This document shows, piece by piece, positions 18,936 through 28,571 of a stretch of DNA of 64,000 bases; positions within the stretch are counted from its first letter, which is position 1; every line of letters starts with the position of its first letter. This DNA is from Flavobacteriaceae bacterium PS02293 (GTDB taxonomy: Bacteria > Bacteroidota > Bacteroidia > Flavobacteriales > Weeksellaceae). The translations under genes were made by a program, and so were the position numbers. The stretch spans positions 62,001 through 126,000 of the forward strand of contig JASCOV010000007.1 in assembly GCA_029960045.1 (NCBI GenBank), given 5' to 3'. The notes below the pieces were generated by a model. The model was given only the letters and a program-made list of their open reading frames with translations, was not told where the DNA came from and searched no databases.

Positions 18936-20933
18936 TTATTTTTTCAGAAGAAATTCCAATGGAATTGAGAATCGTTTGCTCCAGGCATTTTCGCTATGGT
19001 CAGCCAATTCGAATTTTTTGGTCGTCCAGTTGTTTTTATCAAAGCCTCTCTCCTTCATTATCTGGTCAACTTTGTTCTGATGTTTTTCGTAATGGCTGTC
19101 CAATCCTTCGGTTCCAAAATCGAAATAGATTTTATGGGTTTTCGGATTAGGAAGTTTTTGACTGAGATAATTTTCAAAAGCAGTCGGGATTTCGTCATTC
19201 AAAAGGTCTGTGATTCCAATCCAATGTGTGGAAAGACAAGCCGAGCCACCAAAAATCTCCGGATATTCGCAAATCGCATACATCGATATCAGTCCGCCCA
19301 TACTGGAACCGGCGATGTAAGTATTTTGTCTGTCTTTAAGAGTTGGATAATTTTTATCAATAAACGGCTTCACCTCTTGTACAATGAATTTCAGATAGTT
19401 ATCCGACTGTATTTTTCCTTGGAAGTATTTTTCAAGCGTTTGATTTTGCAATTCTTTAGATAAACTTTCAAAGGCTTTTTGTGGAAAATACTCCGAATGT
19501 CGGGTTGCTCCGGTATTCCAAAGTCCGACAATAATGCAATCTTTAAGTTTGGTTTTTTTGCTCAGCTCTGTATAATTTTCATCCACTTTCCATTCGGAAT
19601 TATTCCAGTTGATTGACCCGTCGAAAAGCATTTGTCCGTCGTGCATATAGAGAACAGCGTATTTTTTATTCGGATTAAAATTATCAGGCAGCCAGATATC
19701 TACATTTCTCGGAACAACATATTTCGAAGGAAAATTGTTGATTCTGATGATTTTGCCAGAACTCACAGCAGGAATCGAAGTCTGAATCACATCCTTGTAT
19801 CGGTCTTTGATATCGACATATTTCTTAATTGCAGTCTTATATTCTTCCAAATTTTTAGATTTTCTCCAATCCGGGTCCGGAAAATTGTTTTCAATGTAAG
19901 TCCAGTCTTTTCCAGTGAAAAAATCGTCATCGTAAGTGCAACCTGTCAAATCCTTGAAAGGTTTGAGGAAAATATAACCGTCAAAAAAATCCTCCATTTT
20001 AAAATCGGAATGGCAAAAACTGAAAAAGCTATTGTCTGAAAGCTTCCCGACGGGCGTATTAATCAAATCGAAACCAATCTGAGGATAATTAAGTTTCTGA
20101 AGCGCATTTTCAAGTTCTCCATTCGCAGGCGAAACATAAGCCGGATTGTACTGCGTTTTGGAAAACATCGGTGTGTGAAACATAATATTGAAAATCCTTC
20201 CAGGCATTAATTTGTAGAGACGATTTCCCACCATTCCTTCATCATAATCACAAAAATCATTGTTGTTCACTTTCAGTATTGGCATTTTGTACTTTGTGAA
20301 AACGTGAACGTGACCCATATAAATCAAGGCTTTTTCATTTTTATCAATGATTTCCTTTTTGATAATTTCTGTCCGGAATTGGTCTGACGTTCCGAGATTG
20401 AAAACGGCTTTCATATTCTCAGGCGTTCTTGCACCACCTTTGAAGTTTTCCCAACGGTATTGATAGCTTAGATTGACGATTCGGAATTTTTTAGCATTAG
20501 GTTTTAAGATTTTATTGAATTCCCAAACCGCCTTGTAGATGTCAAAATATTCTTTGTAAGCCCAGCCGACGTTGTAATAAAAGAACATATCTTTTGCTTT
20601 TCGTTCATCAAATATTTCTGCATTCAGCAATTCATCCAGTTCTTTCTGCTTTTCAAAAGCACCGAATTCCATACAGAGATTGTAAACGCCTGCTTTGTAT
20701 AATTCAGGAATAATGCTCTTAACAAAATCAAGGTTTTCCTTCACAGCGTGGTCCTCGCCCAACAAAACGAGAGGGTAATTTTTGAATTTCGAAACGAGAT
20801 AATCTTTTGGACTTTTTGGATGTTGCTTCAGATATTCTACAGCTTCAAGCGTCGCTTTATTTTCCTGACCGAATCCTAAAACCGGAAAAAGAAATGCTAA
20901 AAATAAAAGTGAAAATTGAATAGGAAGTTTCAT
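18936..20933 (-). CDS. Fusion protein: ChaN/EreA-like domain plus esterase D-type alpha/beta hydrolase
   Basis: A 665-residue exported protein (signal peptide to about residue 20, GFG-QE). Residues ~40-250 resemble the ChaN/EreA/TraB superfamily: VLLGEDHAVKENLDFV and ALIYMGHVHVF give the GE.H and GH.H elements. Residues ~400-665 are a putative esterase of the esterase D type: YVVPRNVDIWLPDNF, YMHDGQMLF, nucleophile S544 in GSSMGG, and a histidine in ADHSENAW. ATG 20933 is the start; 20957 is a TTG inside the promoter. It lies 22 bases upstream of the GH13 gene. Substrate unknown: polysaccharide ester, siderophore ester or other. Confidence 0.8.
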   Translation of the reverse strand: MKLPIQFSLLFLAFLFPVLGFGQENKATLEAVEYLKQHPKSPKDYLVSKFKNYPLVLLGEDHAVKENLDFVKSIIPELYKAGVYNLCMEFGAFEKQKELDELLNAEIFDERKAKDMFFYYNVGWAYKEYFDIYKAVWEFNKILKPNAKKFRIVNLSYQYRWENFKGGARTPENMKAVFNLGTSDQFRTEIIKKEIIDKNEKALIYMGHVHVFTKYKMPILKVNNNDFCDYDEGMVGNRLYKLMPGRIFNIMFHTPMFSKTQYNPAYVSPANGELENALQKLNYPQIGFDLINTPVGKLSDNSFFSFCHSDFKMEDFFDGYIFLKPFKDLTGCTYDDDFFTGKDWTYIENNFPDPDWRKSKNLEEYKTAIKKYVDIKDRYKDVIQTSIPAVSSGKIIRINNFPSKYVVPRNVDIWLPDNFNPNKKYAVLYMHDGQMLFDGSINWNNSEWKVDENYTELSKKTKLKDCIIVGLWNTGATRHSEYFPQKAFESLSKELQNQTLEKYFQGKIQSDNYLKFIVQEVKPFIDKNYPTLKDRQNTYIAGSSMGGLISMYAICEYPEIFGGSACLSTHWIGITDLLNDEIPTAFENYLSQKLPNPKTHKIYFDFGTEGLDSHYEKHQNKVDQIMKERGFDKNNWTTKKFELADHSENAWSKRFSIPLEFLLKK

Positions 20934-20954
20934 TTTTTTAGTTTGAATTTTGAA

Positions 20955-20985
20955 CAAAAATATTCCTCCTTTCCTTTTACTACAA
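20955..20985 (-). promoter_or_regulatory. Bacteroidota-type promoter for the esterase fusion-GH13 pair
   Basis: On the minus strand TTG (20985-20983), 20-base spacer, TATTTTTG (20962-20955), an exact TAnnTTTG. The ATG at 20933 is 21 bases downstream of the box. Confidence 0.65.
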
Positions 20986-21088
20986 GGCCTTTGGACAAAC
21001 GACAGGTTATTCTGTACAAAAAACGGACATTGAAATTACTGAAGATTGTTTTAGGATAAATAATTACATTTACAGAAGATTAAAAAGT

Positions 21089-21919
21089 ATGGACCAATCG
21101 TTTTCTGAACATTTCAAATCAAAATTTTGGCTGAAACACGTTTTATATTGGACGGCGTTCGTTCTGTTTTTTGGATTGGTTTGGGGTGTTTCGGATGACA
21201 ATTATTCCCGGAATATTTTGATTCAGATTTTCTGTCTTCCTTCACGGATGTTGTTGGTTTATATCACGCTTTTTTATCTGTTTCCGAAATTCTTTAACCA
21301 GAAAAAATATTTCAGCTTCTTTGTTTCGTATTGCGTTTTGGTTGCTTTGATAAGTGTGTTTGTCCAGCGTCCATTGTTTCTTTATTTTATTCAGCCGAAC
21401 TTTCTTCCGGGTTTCAAGAACTCCGGTTTTTTTATCCTATCAGAAATAGTGAATACGGCTTTGGACATCAATATCGCTGCGATGATTCCGATAGCTTATA
21501 CTTATCTGACAACGATTGAAAATCTCCAGAAAAATAACTCGGAGTTGAATGAAGAGAATAAATTATTAAAAGAAGACGCTGTAATACAAGACAAGAATGA
21601 TGATTCTTACGTCAATCTGAAAATCGATAAAAGTATAAAGAAAATTAAAATCAATGATATTGTTTTTGTAGAAAGTCTTCGGAATTATTGCAGAATCAAA
21701 CTCATTGATTCGGAAATCACGGTTCTGAAAACCTTGACATCTGTTCAGGAATTGTTACCAGAATCCAAATTTGTCAGAATCCACCGCTCGTTTTTGATTA
21801 ATAAAGATAATATCACCTCGGTTTCTCCCAGCAAGATTGAAATCAATAATATGACGATTCCTGTTGGGAGAAAGTATAAAGACGAGGTCAAAAAGAAGAT
21901 GTTGTCGATACATCCATAG
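21089..21919 (+). CDS. LytTR-family transcription regulator with N-terminal membrane domain
   Basis: A 276-residue protein. Residues ~17-150 contain four hydrophobic helices. A short coiled coil follows (IENLQKNNSELNEENKLL). Residues ~170-272 are a LytTR DNA-binding domain, recognised by IVFVESLRNYCRIKLID, LTSVQELLP..KFVRIHRSFLINKDNI and PVGRKYKDEV. There is no response-regulator receiver domain, so it may sense through the membrane part itself. It is divergent from the esterase fusion-GH13 operon with about 155 bases between starts, so it may control those genes (inference). Confidence 0.9.
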   Translation: MDQSFSEHFKSKFWLKHVLYWTAFVLFFGLVWGVSDDNYSRNILIQIFCLPSRMLLVYITLFYLFPKFFNQKKYFSFFVSYCVLVALISVFVQRPLFLYFIQPNFLPGFKNSGFFILSEIVNTALDINIAAMIPIAYTYLTTIENLQKNNSELNEENKLLKEDAVIQDKNDDSYVNLKIDKSIKKIKINDIVFVESLRNYCRIKLIDSEITVLKTLTSVQELLPESKFVRIHRSFLINKDNITSVSPSKIEINNMTIPVGRKYKDEVKKKMLSIHP

Positions 21920-22362
21920 TCATAAGCCTTAGGTTTTTACTACAATCTTTTGGATATTGATAATAACCAGTATTTAAAAAACATAGTACAGCTTATTGCT
22001 ATACTGCAAATCGTCAGCCGGACAATTTGGGATGTTCCTTAAGTATTCCTTCACAGATCCGGAGATCCTTGATTACAACTCTCTTTATATTGGGATTGCT
22101 AAGCCTGTTCTTATCGTGGGAAGACTTTGTTCGTTGTATCTAATACTAAATAGTAGTCGAATGCCTAGCTGGCTTTCCTTAACCTGCCAATTGGGTTTTT
22201 ATGCCACGATTATCTCAAGAAGCTTTTATCATATAATTTCTTATCGATATAAATTTTTTTTCAATATAATTTTAAATATCTGAAACAAGTGAAGTTGACA
22301 TCGTCTGGTTCTAGTTAATTCGATTGTCTTTATCGCTACAATCAGATTTTTAATATAAATAT
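21920..22362. other. Intergenic region without a convincing gene
   Basis: This 443-base gap follows the LytTR gene and precedes the end of the minus-strand beta-lactamase-fold gene. A 95-codon open frame at 21996-22283 has no recognisable family, no promoter and no conserved composition. No RNA gene or clear terminator was identified. Confidence 0.5.
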
Positions 22363-23493
22363 CTACACTATCTGTGATAATTCCTGCACTAAAAATTTCA
22401 CCTGTAATGGTCTTAGTTTTTTATCGACTTCCAATCTATTATAGTTTCCGGTTTTTACAATAACCATTTTTTTGTCTGGAATCATTATTATGAACTGCCC
22501 TAAAAATCCATAAAAAAAGCGATATTTTAATTCCGTCTCATCGTCTGCCCAAATTGTGTAACAGAAAGCATCATTCGCTCGGGTAGGGGTAAGCATTCTT
22601 TTACAGTAATCTTTGCTGATGAGTTGTTTACCTTCCCAATTTCCTTCCTGCATTATTAATTGTCCAATTTTTGCAAAGTCCCTTGATACGGCATGTATAC
22701 AGCAAAATGTTTTTTCCATTCCTTTTTCATCTGTGCTCCATTTTGCTGGGGATTCCATTTGCAAAGGTTTCCAAAGCTTTTCAGAGAGATAAATAGAGAG
22801 ATTTTGTCCGATAGCCTTTCTCAGAGCTAGGCCTAACAACTGTGCAGAAACACTTTGATATTCATATTTTTCGCCAGGCATTGTTTTTAACTCAATAGCA
22901 AAAGCCTGCTTCGCCAGATCATCAACAAAATACTGTTTCGAGTTTTCAGCAAACGGATGATGATATTCCTCTTCCCAGTCCAGACCTGCCTGCATTGTCA
23001 TCAAATGACGGAAGGTTAGAAATTTCCCATAATGACTCTTTTTATAGTCGGGAAATAAAGATGATATTAATTGGTCTTCAGAGTGTAGATAGCCATCATC
23101 AATAGCACAGCCTACCAAAACAGCAAGAATTCCTTTAGCCATTGAAAATGAATTCATCAATGAAAAAGAATTATGTCCTTTCCAATATTGTTCGTATAAA
23201 AGTTTATTATCGCGTACTATCAATAAGGACGAAGTTCGTGTTTTTTTAAGGTCTTCAATTAGAAATTCTGAAAGAATATGGGTATTGTAAGAAGAACCTT
23301 TGTCCCAGGTTTTCGGATTAAAATTAGGAATGGGATTAGATGGGAATTTTTCTCCATCGTCAATAGATGGGGTTAATGGTCCCTTTTTTAAATTAATACC
23401 AATTGCTTTAAAAATATAGCCGTAGCCTGAAAGACATATTGCTGCAGCAATGGCAGAAGCTGCTGTAAGAAACACTGCCAAATTTTTTTTCAT
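22363..23493 (-). CDS. Beta-lactamase-fold serine hydrolase (class C / esterase type)
   Basis: A 376-residue protein beginning MKKNLAVFLTAASAIAAAIC, a signal or anchor segment. The penicillin-binding fold is shown by SFSMAKGI (SxxK nucleophile motif) and YEYQSVSAQLLG (YxS-type motif with Tyr). The C-terminal IPDKKMVIVKTG matches the KTG region. Family members act as esterases, 6-aminohexanoate-dimer hydrolases or D-amino acid peptidases; true beta-lactamase activity is not implied. The frame opens upstream from a TTG at 23556, but ATG 23493 gives the signal peptide. Monocistronic. Confidence 0.85.
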   Translation of the reverse strand: MKKNLAVFLTAASAIAAAICLSGYGYIFKAIGINLKKGPLTPSIDDGEKFPSNPIPNFNPKTWDKGSSYNTHILSEFLIEDLKKTRTSSLLIVRDNKLLYEQYWKGHNSFSLMNSFSMAKGILAVLVGCAIDDGYLHSEDQLISSLFPDYKKSHYGKFLTFRHLMTMQAGLDWEEEYHHPFAENSKQYFVDDLAKQAFAIELKTMPGEKYEYQSVSAQLLGLALRKAIGQNLSIYLSEKLWKPLQMESPAKWSTDEKGMEKTFCCIHAVSRDFAKIGQLIMQEGNWEGKQLISKDYCKRMLTPTRANDAFCYTIWADDETELKYRFFYGFLGQFIIMIPDKKMVIVKTGNYNRLEVDKKLRPLQVKFLVQELSQIV

Positions 23494-23669
23494 AATTAAT
23501 AAGGATATGTTATTCAGCTTTTTTTTAATTTGTTTAGAATCAAGCTTATTTCGCAATTAATAAATATGCAATAAATATGAATGTCTAAAGAACGCGAAAT
23601 ATAAAAGTTGTTTTTTACAAAGTAAGGAGCAATTACTTAACTGCTCCTTATCATCATAAATATTTCTCT

Positions 23670-24497
23670 TTAGTTTTTAAGAAAATTAATAAGAATTCGA
23701 TTAAGTTCATCGGCGTGTGTTACATTCAGTCCATGGGGTGCACCAGAAATTACATGGTATTGATTATTTGCTATTCCATTTGCCGCTTGATCACCCGCAG
23801 TTTCTATCGGAACTATTTTATCTTCATCGCCATGAACAATTAATGTAGGAACCGTAATGTTTTTTAATTCTGGACGAAAATCAGTATCCGCCCAGCTCTC
23901 TGCACTTTTAATAGTTGCAATAGGAGAGGCTTGAGAAGAAACGCTCCAATCATAATCCAATTGTGCCTGACTTACAGAGTGTGACAATAATCCATAATTA
24001 TAAAAGTTCATATGGAAACCCTGAAGAAATGTTACTCGGTCTTTCTTAAGATTGTCAAGAATTTCAAGCAAATCTTTTTCAGGAACACCATTAGGATTAT
24101 CATCTTTTTGTTTTACGAGAGGGATGATAGAAGCTATTAACGCAATTTTATCAACATTGTCAGAACCGTAATTGGTAAGAAAACGTACTACTTCGCCGCC
24201 ACCCATTGAGAAACCAGCAAGAACCACTTTTTGAAGATCCAGTTGTGTAATCAGTTCCAGAAGATCTTCCGCAAGACTATTGTAGTCATAACCATCCAAA
24301 AATGGCTGAGACTTTCCGAATCCTTTTCTGTCATATGTTATGACTCTGTATCCTGATTCTAAAAGTGCTGGAACTTGTAATTCCCAAGATTTACCACTTA
24401 ATGGCCATCCGTGGATAAGGATCACTGGTTGTCCTTGTCCAAAATCTTCATAATAAATGCTGTAGTTTTTGTCTATTTCTTTTGTGATGTAAGGCAT
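23670..24497 (-). CDS. Alpha/beta hydrolase, non-haem chloroperoxidase/arylesterase type
   Basis: A 275-residue cytoplasmic hydrolase. Motifs are ILIHGWPLSGKSW (oxyanion HG), TYDRKGFGKS, the nucleophile elbow AGFSMGGGE, the acid in LIVHGDEDKIVP and the histidine in SGAPHGLN. These are the signatures of the cofactor-free haloperoxidase/esterase branch. Natural substrate unknown. ATG 24497 is the start; the open frame begins at a TTG (24539) without support. Monocistronic on the minus strand. Confidence 0.88.
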   Translation of the reverse strand: MPYITKEIDKNYSIYYEDFGQGQPVILIHGWPLSGKSWELQVPALLESGYRVITYDRKGFGKSQPFLDGYDYNSLAEDLLELITQLDLQKVVLAGFSMGGGEVVRFLTNYGSDNVDKIALIASIIPLVKQKDDNPNGVPEKDLLEILDNLKKDRVTFLQGFHMNFYNYGLLSHSVSQAQLDYDWSVSSQASPIATIKSAESWADTDFRPELKNITVPTLIVHGDEDKIVPIETAGDQAANGIANNQYHVISGAPHGLNVTHADELNRILINFLKN

Positions 24498-24699
24498 AAT
24501 AATGAATTTTTTATTAATATTTGAATATGTTTTAACCAAACATTAGACCATAAAACTAATGTGAAATAATTAAGGTGTTATTTTAATATGGCTGCGATTT
24601 ATTTAAATAAAATAATATTTTGATGTAAAATTCATTTTAATAATGTATTTATTTTTATTAGCATACAATTTGCCTATGGAAGATTACGATTGATATCTA

Positions 24700-25056
24700 A
24701 TGATAAATAAACTTGCAAAAATTGAATCGGATACAGAACTGTGTTTATCAATAAAGAAAAATAATAAAGCTGCTTTTGACTATTTATACTCGAAATATGC
24801 TTGTACTTTATATGGTTTAGCTCAAAATGCAGTTCACTCACAAGAATATGCTGATGAAATTGTTGAGTTAACTTTTATCAAGATCTGGAATCGGATTGCT
24901 TGTTTTGATAATCAGAAAACCTCAATGAAGGTCTGGATATTACAGAATTTAATAATATCAATACAAGAGTTCTTGAATTCAAAAAATATAAATTATAAAT
25001 TCAAAACAGACAATTTTCCTAATTTTAGTTTTAATTTGACAGACGATTTATTTTGA
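24700..25056 (+). CDS. Sigma-70 region 2-only protein (truncated ECF sigma factor?)
   Basis: Of 118 residues, the first ~95 resemble sigma-70 region 2 of ECF factors: AFDYLYSKYACTLYGLAQNAVHSQEYADEIVELTFIKIWNRI. The usual RNLAID.RS ending is altered (LQNLIISIQEFL), and region 4, which reads the -35 element, is absent. The stop is followed after 59 bases by the TonB receptor gene, so region 4 is not merely frameshifted out of sight. It may be a decayed sigma factor or a small regulator built from region 2. Proximity hints at a past role in controlling the receptor. Confidence 0.6.
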   Translation: MINKLAKIESDTELCLSIKKNNKAAFDYLYSKYACTLYGLAQNAVHSQEYADEIVELTFIKIWNRIACFDNQKTSMKVWILQNLIISIQEFLNSKNINYKFKTDNFPNFSFNLTDDLF

Positions 25057-25115
25057 TTCTTAGATCAAATGATTGTTGAAGAAAGAAAAGTACAGTTTTT
25101 GCTTTGCAATATCCA

Positions 25116-27146
25116 ATGACAAAAATCTATTTTTTCTTTTCAATATTTTCAGCATCTCTATTATTCTCTCAAAAAAGAGATTCGGTAAACTTTATTTCAG
25201 AAGTAAAAATTGATGCTTATAAAAAACCTGCCAAGTACATTTCATCTACAAAATCAGTTTCTGTTGTTTCTGGAAATTTACTCAAACAAAATACGCCCGA
25301 AAGAATGCTCGAATCCATCAACCAGATTGCAGGAGCAAGAATGGAGGAACGATCTCCGGGAAGTTACAGGATTTCGCTTCGTGGAAGTACTTTGAGGTCA
25401 CCTTTTGGCGTTCGGAATGTGAAAGTTTATCTGGACGATTTTATTTTATCTGATGCTTCCGGAAATACCTATTTCAATGTAATGTCTCCCGAATTGATTG
25501 ACAAAATGGAAATCTATAAAGGTCCGGAAAGTGGCGATTATGGAGCGGTTACAGGCGGAACCTTACTTTTAAAAACGAAATCTTCTGAAAATTTATCTGC
25601 AAATATTTCAGCCGGAAGTTACGGAGCTTTCAACCAGAGTTTTGATTTTTCAAAGCAGATTGGAAAGCATTTTTTTGAAGTTTTTCAAAATTATTACCAG
25701 ACTGATTCTTATCGTGAACAATCTAAAGTTCAGCGCAAACAGATTTTTATAAAAGACAATTTTCAATATTCGGAAAAAGGATTATTGAAAGGGATGTTGA
25801 TGTATTCTGACCTCGATTATCAAACGCCTGGCGGATTAACTTTGGAACAAATGCAATTGGACCGAAAACAGGCAAGACCCGGAACTGCAACTGTTCCCGG
25901 TGCGAAAGAACAGGATGCAGGAATTCGCAATAAAATGGTTTTAGCCGGACTTTCCAATGAATATCAATTCAACCAGAATTTTTCGCATTTTATTTTGATT
26001 CAAGGGTCATATGTAGATTTTGAAAATCCATTTATTACCAATTTTGAAAACCGTTTTGAAAAGAATTTTGCCTTGAGAACACATTTTAATTATGAAAAAA
26101 ACTGGGACAAAATTTCTCTAGCTTACCGATTTGGTTTTGAAGGTGGAATCAATAATATTTTAATTAAAAATTATGATAACAATAAAGGAATAGAAGGCAA
26201 TCCGCAGAATTTTGATAAGTTGACAAACACTTCGGGATTTTATTTTCTTTCACAAAAATTCAATATTGATGAAAAATTATTTACTGATATTTCTATTAGT
26301 TTAAATTCAAATTCTTACGATTGGGAAAGACTTTATCCAATAACAGCTAATGGCAAAGTGCATTTTAAAAACCAGTTGTTGCCGAATTTTGGTTTTGCTT
26401 ATCTTATTGGTAAAGGTTTTTCAGCAAGAGGAAAAATAGGAAAAGGAAATTCTGCACCGACGAATGAAGAGATCCGTTCTTCAACGCAGGAATTTAATCA
26501 AAATCTAAGTCCGGAATACGGCTGGAACAAAGAAATTGGAATCAGAAAACAATTTGGAAATTCAATTTTTATAGAAGGAAGTTACTTCGATTTCCGAATG
26601 AAAGATGCAATTGTAAGACGGCAAAATGAAGCCGGACAAGAATATTTTGTCAATTCTGGTGAAACGGTTCAGAAGGGATTTGAACTTCTGTTGGAATCTA
26701 AAAACTTTAATCTTAGGAATGATTTTTTCAGCAATTTTAAATTCAGATTTTCGGGGAGTTTTTATGATTTTAAGTTCAAAAATTATCAACAGAATGAAAA
26801 TAATTTTACAGGAAATGACTTAACGGGCGTTCCAAAAACCACAATCAACAGTTTACTTAATTTTACTTTTTTCAAAAAACTAAGTATTGATTATTCTCAT
26901 TTTTATACTTCAAAAATTCCTTTGAATGATGCCAATTCTGTCTATTCAGAGCCAAATTTAATTGGAAATATCCAATTTGGATTTCCTTTGGTAATGGATA
27001 AAACAAAACTAAATTTATCCTTACAAATTCAGAATCTTTATAATAAAGACTATGTTTTAGGCTTCGATATTAATGCCTTCGGAAACCGTTATTATAATCC
27101 TGCAGCAAGAAGAAATTTTGTGCTGGGAATCAAAGCGCAGTTTTAA
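25116..27146 (+). CDS. TonB-dependent outer membrane receptor
   Basis: A 676-residue receptor with signal peptide (SLLFS-QK). Plug domain, residues ~30-150: KSVSVVSGNLLKQNTPERMLESINQIAGAR, ISLRGSTLRSPFGVRNVKVYLDDF, and a MEIYKGPESGDYG segment. The remainder is a 22-strand-type barrel ending RRNFVLGIKAQF with a terminal aromatic residue. There is no N-terminal carboxypeptidase-like domain, so it is not of the SusC type. Motifs around YQTPGGLTLEQMQLDRKQARP recur in FecA/YncD-like receptors. The PQQ-type dehydrogenase lipoprotein gene follows by 100 bases; PQQ uptake is a possible but unproven substrate. ATG 25116 preferred over TTG 25104. Confidence 0.88.
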   Translation: MTKIYFFFSIFSASLLFSQKRDSVNFISEVKIDAYKKPAKYISSTKSVSVVSGNLLKQNTPERMLESINQIAGARMEERSPGSYRISLRGSTLRSPFGVRNVKVYLDDFILSDASGNTYFNVMSPELIDKMEIYKGPESGDYGAVTGGTLLLKTKSSENLSANISAGSYGAFNQSFDFSKQIGKHFFEVFQNYYQTDSYREQSKVQRKQIFIKDNFQYSEKGLLKGMLMYSDLDYQTPGGLTLEQMQLDRKQARPGTATVPGAKEQDAGIRNKMVLAGLSNEYQFNQNFSHFILIQGSYVDFENPFITNFENRFEKNFALRTHFNYEKNWDKISLAYRFGFEGGINNILIKNYDNNKGIEGNPQNFDKLTNTSGFYFLSQKFNIDEKLFTDISISLNSNSYDWERLYPITANGKVHFKNQLLPNFGFAYLIGKGFSARGKIGKGNSAPTNEEIRSSTQEFNQNLSPEYGWNKEIGIRKQFGNSIFIEGSYFDFRMKDAIVRRQNEAGQEYFVNSGETVQKGFELLLESKNFNLRNDFFSNFKFRFSGSFYDFKFKNYQQNENNFTGNDLTGVPKTTINSLLNFTFFKKLSIDYSHFYTSKIPLNDANSVYSEPNLIGNIQFGFPLVMDKTKLNLSLQIQNLYNKDYVLGFDINAFGNRYYNPAARRNFVLGIKAQF

Positions 27147-27246
27147 AAATTAAAGAAAGCATTTTGTAATGCCTTGTCAAGAACTAGAATAATCGTTGGA
27201 GGTCTGATATTTGTACCTCATTCATTTTAATACCAAATCTTAAATT

Positions 27247-28569
27247 ATGAAAAATTACTTTTTACCAGCAGTAGCATCTCTGCTTTTTTTTAGTTGTAAG
27301 GAAAATAAAAAAGAAACCAATGGTTCTGGACAAAGTGATAGTGCTGTCACCCAAACTGATACTTTAAAACTGCCACCACCGGATGAAAAAGGGGCAAAGA
27401 ATAAATTCAGTAATGTGATTGGATGGCCAAAAGATAAAACTCCGGTTGCACCGCAAGGATTTACTGTCACTCGATTTGCCAAAGGAATTAAGAGTCCTCG
27501 AAATATGATTCAGGCAGAGAATGGAGATATATTTGTGGTTCTTTCCAATTCTGAACGTTCCACAGCAGACAAAATAAAAAATGATATTAGTGGAAAAAGC
27601 AAAGCCGAAGTAGGCGGAGATTCTGCAAATAGAATCATTCTCTATCGTGATGCGAACAAAGATGGAATCCCGGAATCGTCGTCCGTATTTTTAGCTAATT
27701 TAAATCAACCTTACGGAATGCTGATTATCAAAGATAAGTTTTATGTTGCTAATACCGATGGACTTTATGTTTATCCTTATAAAGCAGGAGAAACAAAAAT
27801 TACAAAACCTGGAAAAAAGATTGTCAATCTGCCCGCAGGAGGTTACAATAACCACTGGACACGAAATCTCATTACTAATAAAGACCAGTCAAAAATTTAT
27901 ATTTCTGTAGGTTCAGGAAGTAATGTGGGAGAAAACGGAATGGAAAATGAAATAAGAAGAGCCAATATCCTCGAAATAAATCCAGACGGAAGCGGTGAAA
28001 AAATCTTTGCTGCTGGACTTAGAAACCCTGTAGGAATGAGCTGGAATCCAGTAACCGGACAATTGTGGACAGTTGTCAATGAAAGAGATGAATTAGGTGA
28101 TGAGCTTGTTCCTGATTATCTGACGAGCGTAAAACGTGATGCATTTTATGGCTGGCCTTATGCTTATTTTGGAAAGAATGAAGATCCAAGAAGAAAAGGT
28201 GAAAAGCCTGATCTGGTGGCCAAGACAATCGTTCCGGATGTTCCGTTGGGGAGTCATACAGCTTCTTTAGGACTAACATTCTATACAGGAAATCAATTTC
28301 CGGAATCATATAAAAACGGGGCATTCATTGGGCAGCATGGTTCTTGGAATCGTTCTTCATTGGTTGGTTATCAAGTCGCTTATGTGCCTTTTAAGAATGG
28401 AAAAGCTTCTGGTTCTTACCAGCCTTTCCTAACAGGTTTTATAGCTGATGAAGCTAAAGGTGATGTGTATGGAAGACCTGTAGGAGTACTTCAGATTGCC
28501 GATGGTTCTTTGCTTGTAGCGGATGATGTGAGCGGTATTGTATGGCGTGTGGCTTACACTAAGAAATAA
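27247..28569 (+). CDS. PQQ-dependent sugar dehydrogenase (L-sorbosone dehydrogenase-like) lipoprotein
   Basis: A 440-residue predicted lipoprotein (LLFFSC, Cys at residue 17). The body is a six-bladed propeller of the soluble glucose/sorbosone dehydrogenase family: FAKGIKSPRNM, NQPYGMLI, GGYNNHWTRN, GLRNPVGMSWNPVTGQLW, NERDELGDEL, GQHGSWNRSS, YGRPVGVLQIADGSLLVADD. Such enzymes oxidise sugars or sugar aldehydes with PQQ and pass electrons to the respiratory chain. Periplasmic or outer membrane location is inferred from the lipobox. No PQQ synthesis genes are in the window, so cofactor would have to come from elsewhere. Confidence 0.88.
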   Translation: MKNYFLPAVASLLFFSCKENKKETNGSGQSDSAVTQTDTLKLPPPDEKGAKNKFSNVIGWPKDKTPVAPQGFTVTRFAKGIKSPRNMIQAENGDIFVVLSNSERSTADKIKNDISGKSKAEVGGDSANRIILYRDANKDGIPESSSVFLANLNQPYGMLIIKDKFYVANTDGLYVYPYKAGETKITKPGKKIVNLPAGGYNNHWTRNLITNKDQSKIYISVGSGSNVGENGMENEIRRANILEINPDGSGEKIFAAGLRNPVGMSWNPVTGQLWTVVNERDELGDELVPDYLTSVKRDAFYGWPYAYFGKNEDPRRKGEKPDLVAKTIVPDVPLGSHTASLGLTFYTGNQFPESYKNGAFIGQHGSWNRSSLVGYQVAYVPFKNGKASGSYQPFLTGFIADEAKGDVYGRPVGVLQIADGSLLVADDVSGIVWRVAYTKK

Positions 28570-28571
28570 TA

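Noticed and set aside
21996..22283. 95-codon open frame in the gap after the LytTR gene
   Set aside because: No family resemblance, no promoter or start context, and atypical residue make-up; treated as non-coding.
22363..23493. Calling the SxxK protein a beta-lactamase resistance gene
   Set aside because: Only the general fold is evident; class C-like esterases and peptidases are far more common with this pattern.
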